The notes under the pieces were generated by a model. The model did not search any database. It was not told where the DNA came from and worked only from the letters and a program-made list of their open reading frames with translations. DNA of 64,000 nucleotides from Mactromeris polynyma (taxonomy: Eukaryota; Mollusca; Bivalvia; Venerida; Mactridae): positions 27,656,619-27,720,618 of the forward strand of contig JASFXZ010000001.1 in NCBI GenBank assembly GCA_032209605.1, in the 5' to 3' direction. A program made the translations under genes and the position numbers. Shown here piece by piece: positions 12,401 through 24,400 of this stretch. Position 1 is the first letter of the stretch, and the number at the start of each line of letters is the position of its first letter.

Positions 12401-15400
12401 AAACATTGTCAATAAATTATAATTAGTCTAATGAGAATAATTAAGCGTAAGCTAATGTTTTTTTTACTTAACTCGGGCTATGGTAAGTTTTGCTTGCCAA
12501 CATTTGCTGCTCTAAGACTTTGAAACTTTGCAGAATAATTCTACCGTAATCGCATTTAAAGCCACGGCAATCCAATTACTTTCATGTGTGATGTAGTCCA
12601 AATAAGCTGAAAATGCCATTATTTGTGTACGCATATCTCGGTTCGTCAATATTTTACAAAACGTGTCTGACTACCTCACATTTTGTTTCAACTGGTCTCT
12701 AGTTAATAAAAAAGTACTATACGCATTATGTAATATTAACAGATATAACACCGCCACAGTTTAAAAATGGTGAATGTCCGAATGATATGCAATTCTACAT
12801 TGATGCGACAAATAACACGGCAATGGTCAAGTGGGAAATTCCTCAAGGAGAAGATAATTCTGGTGACAACCCAATCATTACAGAAACTCATGGTTACTTC
12901 CCAGGACAAAGATTTAAAGCGGGATCCCATACTGTGAAATATACACTCAACGACAAAGATAACAATCGTGGTGACAGCTGTATGTTCACAATACGAGTAT
13001 TGAGTGAGTTCGTTTTTGTTTGTGCTTTTGTTACACGCGTAGCTCTACTTTGCATTAGTTTTGTCCCAATACATACTCAAAAGTTCTAATAGGGGTATAT
13101 ATATTAATGTACTAGTGCAAATAGCTGTGATAAAGCGTTTTTGTTGTGTTTTGTTTGTGTTCATCGAGGTTTACGCCGTTGTTCGACGTTTTAGGTTAAA
13201 TACGGTGGCCAGTTGACCTAACCAGCTTTCCTGGAATTAATTATCAACCAGTACTCACTTCCGCAAGCAATTGGCAACTTCTCCACAGTTGAAATACATG
13301 TCTATAGCCAATGTCACGGAAGAATTTAACCTGCCCAACCTGGATATCGAACTCGGATATGCCTGATGACAGTCTAGCGCTCTACAAACTCAGCCAGCCG
13401 GGCGGGCTGGTGTACTTTATACATTGTCATTTAGGTATCGAGACTTTTCAACCCAAGACTTTTCAACCCCTAAGGTAAAATATCCAAGACTTTTCAACCC
13501 CACTGTCATTTTCAACCCCTAATTAGCCAAAAAAACATATCAATAATATTAAAAAAAATAAAGGCTTTAATTTGCACAACATGTGTAATACACAGAACTA
13601 ATAAAGATATATACACACACAATACACACAATCATTCTATCACATTTTATTTGGCCTAAACAGCAGGTGGAATTTAATTGGTATTTAATTGATAATGTGA
13701 TTTGTTATTCTAATTAAGTCTAACTACGCTGTCACTTACACTCTAACATTATTTATTTATACTGCCACACACAATCAAACACAATCTAACTATATTTATT
13801 CACACTCAAACACTATTTAATTACACTAGCACATATATTCCCACTGCCCAATTACTTGCACATACACTTAACCGTATATCCCGCCGATTCCACGCAGGAA
13901 ATCCTCGCATACAATGTCCCGTTCATCATACTTGTCCCAGAGCGCGTTGACTCGATCGTCCATGTCCTTGTAGACCTTTCGACGTATTCGGCCAACTCCT
14001 GCCTCCCCTTGACAACAATTTATCACAGTTTACACATAATTAAAAGTGTGATGGTTACATCAATAGAACATAACTGCCTTTGATCCAATAAACAAGTGCA
14101 ACAAATAAAAACAAACAACAAATCTTAAATTGTATTAAACTAATAATTTGCTATTAACTATTATGATGATCAAACAAAATATAATGACAAACTAAATGAA
14201 AAGTCTTCGATATAGGGGTTGAAAAGTCTTAGATATAGGGGTTGAAAAGTCTTCAAAGTAGGGGTTGAAAAAGATAAATGTAGGGGTTGAAAATATTCAA
14301 ACTAGGGGTTGAAAAGTCTCAACAGGTAGGGGCTGAAAAGTCTTGAAATCAGGGATTGAAAAGTCCTAGGGTTGAAAAGTCTTCATTTGAAGAAATGTGG
14401 GGTTGAAAAGTCTTGGGGTTGAAAAGTCTGTAAGCCGTCATTTAGGGCCGAAAATATATTGAACACATCTAATTTCAGAGAAAATTCATTTTCTAGTTGA
14501 TTTTTATATGACTGCATTATCATATCAATTACTCCTAAGACAGCATTTTGCATGTTTGTTATTGTAGCAATCAGTTGCTCGCCACCAACGCTCAATGTTG
14601 CTGGTAATGAACATTTAAAGTATGACTGTCCAAATGCTTATATGCTTGGTGCAAAGTGTAACTTGGCATGCAAATCTGGTTATCCAATGGGTGGTACCGA
14701 TGTTATACAATGTTTGAGAGATCCCGACATTTATCCTCCTAAACTAGATTGGGGGTGGAGGAATGGAAGCCTAGCGCCTTTTTGCAAGGGTAAGACTTTA
14801 CGTCAATGTGTTACATTGCACCACATGATGTTAGGTAAGAAGTTAGGGTTGAAGAATTATGACTTAGTTTTGAATTTTAACACAGAAACTGAATTTTCTG
14901 AAATTCGCATGTTAGTACTTTTACCCAGTCTTCAAATAATTGTACATTATATCATTTTATTTAAGCTCATGCACCGTAACCCTCGGTTTGTTTAGAACGC
15001 CAGTCAGATACAGCCTGTAAAGTCATTGTTGTAAAGTTCTAAAATAGTCATTAACCTTAATATTAATTAATATTAAGTACGTGCATCGTAACCAAAGTTT
15101 AAGAGCGCTGAAGGAATAAAACATGTATGACACTTTGTAGGTGAAAAATCCCTTTCGATGTCAGCTACGTCTTGTTTTCAGTCATATATCTGCAATTTGG
15201 ACTGTTTGTCTTATCAGATCTAAAACATAAAAACGAAAAATGTCCATACGAATATTACATATCATTTTTTAAAATAAAAACAGTTGTTTATTGATTATGT
15301 CTACCTATTTAATATAGGAAATCATTACCTTTACATGTTTCAGAATAAAACATAAGACTCTACACACCTTTCAGTTTAATACAGATTATTACATAGCTTT

Positions 15401-18400
15401 TGTTTATGATGCTTTTTCCAAGCCTCTCAACATTAACGTAGTGTTTTCATTATTTCCCTAATTAGAAACCAACTGTTCAATGGCGGCTTTAAATACTCCT
15501 GAAAATGGAGCTTTGGCATGCAGTGAATGGACACACGGCCAAATGTGTCAAATGCAGTGTCAGGAAGAATACGACATTCCAAATATTGGAGATGGTCTTT
15601 TTGTGTGTGGTCGTTCCACTGGACAATGGAGACCTTCTGCCAACGTTCCGGATTGTGATAGTAAGGCGATGTATTTGTTTTATAATATGACAGTTTAAAT
15701 TCAATACTTTCTCACCATGAATTTATTTTTCATTCTGTATTAATGTAATACATGTTTACGTAATTGAACCTTTTTTCATCCGTTTTATTTGTACCTATAG
15801 AGCGTATAACTATATAACTATGTTATGAAGAACTTGAGCAAAAGATGTATAAAACTACAGCACAACCTGTATAAATACAACACAATTTACATCAGCAAAG
15901 CACAGATTTACTTACAAAGGCTGCAACAGTTAAATAACAGTTGTTGAGAGGGTATTTTTTCAATAATTATATGCATTATATATATGCATTAAAATCAAAG
16001 CAAATCTTTCGATCACTTTGTCTTGGTTTACTGACCAGTACGTGTGCCTAATCAAGAGATTGTGAAATTCCCGGTTCAAACCTAGACGGAGTTCGAGATC
16101 ACGACCTTCGGATCATGAGTTCGGCGCTCTGTCTCTCGACCATTATACATAGATCTGTTCTAACGGAGATGTTTGATGAGCAGTTTCTATCTCTAGTTTT
16201 GTGTATTGTTGTAAATGTTCGTTTGTCATTTGTTCTTTCAATTTGAAATAAGTTACACCATGTTTTCAGTTCAGAAAGATGTCAAACATATGAATCTTCC
16301 CAATGAGTTTTATTATTATTCTGGAAAATGCAACAACTCAGAACAAAACTTACTGCAGATAAAAGAAAACTTCGTGAAGGCATTGAATACATCTAAGTTC
16401 ATAGAAGCATGCGTTGGAGTTCCCGAATGCCAAGCAAAGTTCGTTGATGTAACATGTGGTCCAATTACCGTCCGACGAAAGCGATCAAGCCATGGTGGGG
16501 ATCGATATAAACGTTCAGCTAAGAGCAACGCATATATCTTAAAATTTGAGTTCATTGTACCATTCAAAAAGGAAGCAGGGAAATCCACGAATGATGTTGT
16601 TTCAGCAAACGAGGAAATGCTCTTCAAAATGTCAGATGTCATTCAGGCAGCAGTAGATTCTGGACATTTTGATCTCAATATTGACGACTTACAGGTTGAC
16701 GGTGATTCTTACGGTCCGGGGAATCCAACAATGACATGTCCGCTGGGAACTATACCAAGAATTGAATCCGGAACTTGCGGTTTGTTTCATCTCAGTATAA
16801 TTATGTCCGTGCTGTGTTCTTGGTTATAAATATAATACATTGACGGAACCTGTCCAAATATACTTATAGCACATTAATATTATCACTCTATTCAATTTAG
16901 GACTGTACTATGAAAAATATGTTACAATTATTTACAAAGATGTAAATAGCATCATTATTTCAAGCTTATATTATTCTTATGTATAGCTTATATAACTTAT
17001 ATATCATAAAACGAACTGCAGCAAATCTGTATTTAGTTATAGACATTTTATTGACGATTGTTGTAATGTTTATAATTCTATTCATTCCAGTCGGTTGTCT
17101 TAAAGGTCAATTCTCCGATAGAGGACGATGTTTGGATTGTCCTATTGGAAAGTATCAGAACTTAACAAACAGCATAGCTTGTACCTCGTGTCCACCAGGT
17201 GCTAACACAATAGTAACGGGAGCCAAATATATTGAGCAATGTTTAGGTAATTATTTAAAATATCATTATTGTTCTTTACTTGCCAAATACAACAGCATAT
17301 AGCTACGTTGAAACTAATTAAGAAAAGATTTACTTCTAGCAAGCATTTATGGTAAATGTTTTATAGGGGAATATAAGCTAAGCTAATAAATATAAATAAC
17401 ATTGCTTAAAATAATACTTTCTAGAAGCGTGTGTAAATAATTATCATGGTTTAATTTTAGAATATTGTTCGGAGATGTATGTCAACAAATGTAATCAAGA
17501 CCATTGTTTAATTTAAGAATACTGTTCGGAGGGGGAATATTCGCCAACAGGATTATCTCCATGTACGAAGTGCGACACCAACTCTTACCAATCTGATTCA
17601 AAATCAACCACTTGCCAAATGTGCGACAAAGAAACCAGAACTCAAACAAATGGAGCTACATCAAAGTCTCAGTGTCTTGGTAACCATTGCTTAGTTTATA
17701 TACGTATGATATTGTAGAAATCATTTTTAAATACCAAATCTAATGTAAAATCCAGTGATCTTATGTATGTTTCAAAGCGTCTGTACTGAAATTAGTTTCC
17801 CTTTTGACAGCATTCGACATTGAAGTAAGTAAGGCAACTGTTGCCGTTTTGAAAAACACACAGGAACATGAAGTATCTTCGGTCTATATGTGGATATACT
17901 TTAGAAACACGACCAATAATAGAGCATCATTACAAATAACAAATACAGAAGGTGATGCGGTCATTACACTAATGCTTACACCTACTACTGAAGTGACAGT
18001 TGATGGGTAAGTAACGAATCTTTGAATTACATTACTAACGTTTGTACCAGGTCGCCGTTAAGATTTAACAAGAAATATTTTTTAAAATGGATGGCGCAAT
18101 CTGAAGCAAATATTTGACATCAGACTGTTAATATTTGTTGTACAATATAAACATTGCAGAGATTGCCTGTCACTCGATTACACTACACTACAGGAACTCC
18201 TAGGCCTGTAAAGGGAGATCACTGCGTAGGAGATTGGATGCAGTCTGTTTCAATATAATTCACCAGTACTTATTGTATCAGTCGTTAAATCACACATTCG
18301 TCTTAATATACATGTTACATATTATCTGAATTAAACAATATAAATATTCGTGACATAGTCCAACGCCAGGCAGTTTCACGTGGGGTTGACTAACAACACT

Positions 18401-21400
18401 ACTCAATAGATAAATCTTGAAAATAAACTATTTTCAGATGCATTTGTTAAGGCAAACAATATGGCATGAAAAGTAGCCATACGTGTTTAATAATTACTAA
18501 AGTTGCAGAGCATATACTTGACTGAAGTTAATCATTAAAAAATGACCCGAGTACTGCATTGAAAAATTAATGAGTCATCGAACTTAATCCGTTTGAAGAA
18601 ATAAATTCATCCAATACGAAAAAATTGGATATGCAAATAATGAAATAATTAGTAACAAGTCTTTATTTTGAAATACTTGATGCTATCCACTTAAAATGTT
18701 CGGGTTGTTTTATTTTTATCACACTGCAGCATATTTTTTAACATCAAGTTACAGAGTTGCTACAATAGTTTTTTTTAAATTCTATATCATTTGTTCTTTG
18801 CATATTATGATGTTATGTCAAATCATTTCATTTCAGTATAGATATCTTCTTAAATGAACCTATTCCATCATCATCATGGACAAACATTGTCATAGTTGTT
18901 CACAAACGGACAAGCAAACTCCAACTATACATTAGTGGGAAATTAGCGTTTGATGATTTAACTTGGGATTTTTCGAAGATTTACACCAGAGGATTGCAAG
19001 ACATTGTAAAAATACAAGGAGGTAAAGTAATAGCAAGATTAATTTACAGTGTGGTTTGGTGATATGAAAACTGATAAATAATCTCTTGTTTGGCCTTTCA
19101 ATATTATGTGCGTGCGTGCGTGTTAATATAAGTATGTAGACTCTTACTGTGAACGCTTTGTGATTGTATCTTGTAGGTATAACAATATCAGGATTGAAGC
19201 TTCTCCCCAGAGCACCAACCTTACCTGAAATTTCAACCTGGTCATCAACTTGTGCGCCTATAATGTCAAATGTTACCTTGACAATGGACGATTTGGCGAA
19301 TACTAAAAACGCAATGATAACGCTTCCATCCATGTGTGATCGTAAGATTTGTTTAATTCTCTGAAACTGATTTTTTTTTCTTATATCCATCACTTAGATC
19401 TAGCTTTCTTTAGATATTATAAAGTCAAGAAAATTAACACCCTGTCGTAAATATCCTCAATTTAGTCTGTCAAACTTTTCTATCTCAAAATATTTCACAA
19501 CTTTATAAGACAGAGCACTACGTATATAACACTTACAAAAAAGCATGCATTTAAGAAATACGGTCGTTCGAGTACATTAAAGCTACGCTAAAAAATAAAG
19601 TCAATAGTATTTAAACCAATCTTTTCTATGATATGATAATTCAACATTGTAGCTGTCAATGACTGTGACATTTCACCGTGTGGCAACCATACATGCATTG
19701 ACAAACTTAGAGACTATGAATGTCGTTGTTTGAATGGATTCACTGGTCGCCAATGTCAAACACCACCAGATTTCTGCAAAGACAACAATTGTAAAAATGG
19801 AGCAACTTGTGTAAGTGGAAGTGGCAACTATACCTGTGACTGTCCGTATGGATTCAAAGGAAGCATCTGTGAGATAATGGCTGGTATGTTAAATTTCAAA
19901 ATTCAGTTATACTTTAGTTTGCTAACTTTTGTGTCTGTTAGCAATATATATTATATTTAATTGATAATGTTCACTATTCTTAAGCTAATGGTCAGTGGTC
20001 GAACTGGACAATGTGGACAAGCTGTTCCCAGAGCTGTGGTGGCGGCAATCAGACCAGAGTTAGAAGATGTGACAGTCCACCACCAGAATCGGAAGGGAAA
20101 CCATGTGATGGAGACAATATTGAAACAACCAATTGCAATGAACATATTTGCCCTGGTATGCATTTAATAAAATGATGAAATAAAATGACAGCAACATTGT
20201 CTGCCTCGCTCGTTACAAAATCGTTCTCAACAGTTACTGTTAAATATACATGTACTTTTCGTGTTAAAAATGTCAATATGAAGTATCTTATTTGTGTAAT
20301 ATGCCAGTTAAATGAATAGTATGTTGCCTAGTGCATGAAATCTGCAATATATTAAGCTAATTGTTGTATTATGTTTGATTGTAGAGTGCCCGGTATTGAG
20401 ACGAACGTATGGTCTTCGCATCACTTGCAACGAAACAACCGACGTTAAGCGATGCAGTATATCGTGCAGAACAGGGCTATATTTATCTGACGAACCATTA
20501 CCATATTATGAATGTGGACAAATATCAGGTTATAAATGGAATCATCAAAATGAAGAGAATCCAACAGGGCGACTACCTTCATGTACCGGTACTGAACATT
20601 TACCGTAATCCAATGATCACTTTTCCCTGTAATATCGACTATTATCATGAAAAATACTTTACCTTCTTTTTTAATATTTTGTTCGCCATTTTTATCATAC
20701 TTATTTCAGAACTACAGCCACCTCAACAATTAGCAGTCAGTTTTCATAGTGTATACAACACAATACCGTGTACTGTGGATGGTATGGAAGGTGCTAAGGA
20801 GGCTTGGGAAGCTAAAATGTTGACCGTTGGCTGCAAGAAGGCTGGATCATGTGAAGCAACAGTGCATAAACCAGTGTGTAACGCTGGAAGTAAAAACCAT
20901 GATGTAGATGGTACATTGACAATGACTATAGAACTATATTCTGTTGTCAATGCAACCAAGGAATCGTTCAATATTGAATCCACACTACAGAATAAATCGG
21001 GTACATGAAACTATCGTGTTTTATAATATAGCATACTTGAATGTTTTATATTATGAGTCAGAATTAAGCAAACAAATATAATAGCTATTGTAGAAATCAA
21101 ATGATCCAATGTCACGGTAAAAAAACGATTTCGATTTTCATGCTATTGTGAATTGTCCTCATTTGTATGCAGGCGTGCAATTTGTACTGCCTTGATAATG
21201 TACTTACTTGATAATGTACCGACTTGATAATGTACTGCCTTGATAATGTACTGAGTTGATAATGTACTGACTTGATAATATACTGAGTTGATAATGTACT
21301 TACTTGATAATGTACTGACTTGATAATGTACTGCCTTGATAGTGTACTGAGTTGATGATGTACTGACTTGATAATATACTGAGTTGATAATGTACTGACG

Positions 21401-24400
21401 TGATTATGTACTGACTTGATAATGTACTGACTTGATAATGTACTGACTTGATTATGTACTGACTCTATAATGTACTGACTTGATTATGTACTGACTTGAT
21501 AATATACTGAGTTGATAATGTACTGACTTGATAATATACTGAGTTGATAATGTACTGACTTGATAATATACTGACTCTATAATGTACTGACTTGATTTTT
21601 ACTGACACTATAATGTACTGACTTGATAATGTACTGACTTGATAATGTACTGACTTGATAATGTACTGACTTGATAATGTACTGACTTGATAATGTACTG
21701 GGTTGATAATGTACTGACTTGATAATGTACTGACTTGATAATGTACTGACTTGATAATAGTGTTTTGACACTAATTGCACTGAAAATTCATTTTGAGTTT
21801 TAGTAATTTTAACAGCGCTTTAAAATCGTAGTATGAAATTATCTTCTACTTGTTTAGTCTTATTCTGATCCAATGTTAAGCAAATGTTGCATTTCTTGTT
21901 TCGAAAGTATATTCGTAAAAGTACTCGTCTCTAGAATCAGCTTTGTAATAAACCACATCACATTGCATGCATGCTTACAGATCTCATAAGTATCAATGCA
22001 CTATGTAGTACTAGATGTGAAAACAAATTCCTTCTTAATACAAACTTACAGTTAAACTTTATTTCAGCGCCGTCCAGTGATCTAATCAATTTTGCTAAAC
22101 TCACACTTCAACTTGAGAAATCTGCTCAAGACATATTCAATAACACAATAGAATTTTTTCAACTCACAATTGACGGCACAGACCACTCCCTGGCACCAGG
22201 ATACAAAGTAACATTTGACAAAGAGATAAGATGTCCAAGTGGAACTGCCCCATTAAGCTTTTTCTGTGGTAAGTATCCTTTAAGTATTTCAAGTATTCGG
22301 CGATGATATTTTTGAGCAAAAACATCTTTTATCAGAAGAAAATGGATATCATATAAACATTGACGTTGCAAGTAGGTCAATAGAATTCATTTGCAGAAGA
22401 ATAAAAGCAAATAAATGCTCAACAAATTGGACTCGTAACAATTTTTAATACTACGTATAATACAAGTCGTCTTATGTAGTCGATATTTTGGAATAGCATT
22501 AAAGTATGTTCGCTTGGCACTGAGTAGTTGTTTGATCCATATGTGGTTTCTTAATTATTGTGCTTTCAATATTGTTGTTAGCGGAATGTCCAGTTGGTTT
22601 TCACTGTGATGGCAAAAGTGTGACATTCTGTCCACGAGGACAATTCCAAGACGAAAAAGGCCAGTCAGTGTGTAAAATGTGTCCATTTGGAAAAACCACT
22701 GCAGGTGTTGGGTCAGTTAATAATTCTGAATGTAAAGGTAAGAATGATTTCAAACAAAACAATACAACAACGACTAAATTAAAGGAATATCAAGTGCATG
22801 TATAGAATGTACAATACACCATAATTACTCAGTGGAATATGTTCAGGCCCCCTTGATGGAAAAATTCTGTATTATAACTTAGTAAAACGTGATACATGTA
22901 GTTTTATCATACATTTAGGATGTTCAGACACTCGTAAGTAGTTTAATTAAGGGTAGCTGTATTACGACTTGAATTAAGTGAGGTAATCGTCGTTGGATCA
23001 AATGCCATCTTGTGTCCTTGCATTGTTCCAATTACATGTCATGATGTGCCCATGGCTTCCAAAGTATTGTAAGGACATCTTCAATTGTTTTGTTTAAATA
23101 TGTGCCTTACACTCACTTCTTTTACAATGTTTCTATTTCGTGCAGTAGTTGTGGAATCTGGTGAGCAGCAAGGGGACACGGACAAAGTATTCCATGTCAT
23201 TGGTATGCAAACTTAAGTAGAACAATGTATTAAAAGACGAATTCATACTTGTTATCATCAAGTCTCGACCAGTTAACCTTACATGCCAATAATTGTCTTC
23301 CAATTCATAATACACTGCCTATGTTTTGACAATTAGTTGTTTTGTCCTTTCAGTTGGTTAGTTGTATCTCGTGTTTTTTCTGATACCAAATTAAATGTTT
23401 GCAATGTAGCTTTTATATCATATAAACAACCAGACATAAATTATGTAGTTACCATATCAACTGTATGGGTGGAGGAACACCTCGGGGTGCACCGGGATAG
23501 AACCATCTGCCTTCCGTAAGCCAACTGGACAACTTCTTCACTTAGAAACTCTACAACCTGCCGCTGTGAGTGGCAAGTGATTTGAAGTTGATAACATATC
23601 TTATCTTATTACGCAGATAATGCCGTCACTATAGCCATCGCAGCAAGTACAACAATAGCCTTTCTACTGGCTATGTCAGCTATCGGACTAGTGTTGGTCA
23701 GAAAGCGTCTTAGAAACAGGTAATATATTGGTCAAAAGTTATAATCCACCTATACTATGTCACAGAGTGTCTAAAAGCTGCTGAATACATTATCTACAGA
23801 TTGTGTTGTAACAATCATGATTCAAATGAATTGAACTATCGACACATGTCGAAGTATATATATCTGTCAGTTCAGACCTACCTTGGTCGTAACATAATGA
23901 AGAGTATCAAACTCCAAATAGGCAGGTTAGCTCTTTAGGCCCGTAAACATTGTGATTTTATCATTGATGAACTATGGTGGCATATTTCTGCCACCAATTA
24001 ACTACTTAACTAGATGATTATTTTTTAATAAAAACATATGTCTCCCAGATGGCAGTTTGTCAGTAATTGTAATACTGATACAAGATGTAGAATAAAATAT
24101 CAAGCAAACAATAAAGATAGTGTTTGATCAGTTCATTGTGCACTGTATATGTATAAAAACATCAAAGGGTCATACGTCAGTGAAAAATTATCTGAGCGGA
24201 ACAAAAAACGAAGATGCACAACTACGCTGTTGTTGATCAATCCTATGAAGTACGGCTGAAATCCAACCAGCAGTATTGGAGATAAAGCGCGAACAAGCTA
24301 AAAGTGGACGGACGGACAGACGCCGAAGGCAAAAAAATGTCTCCCTCGGAAATTGTCTTGATAGTGCCCACAACTGCCACCACTTGCCCATCAATCAATG

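Noticed and set aside
18932..19393. Minus-strand frame of 153 codons
   Set aside because: Antisense to exons 15 and 16 of the SVEP1-like gene, which have strong domain and splice support on plus.
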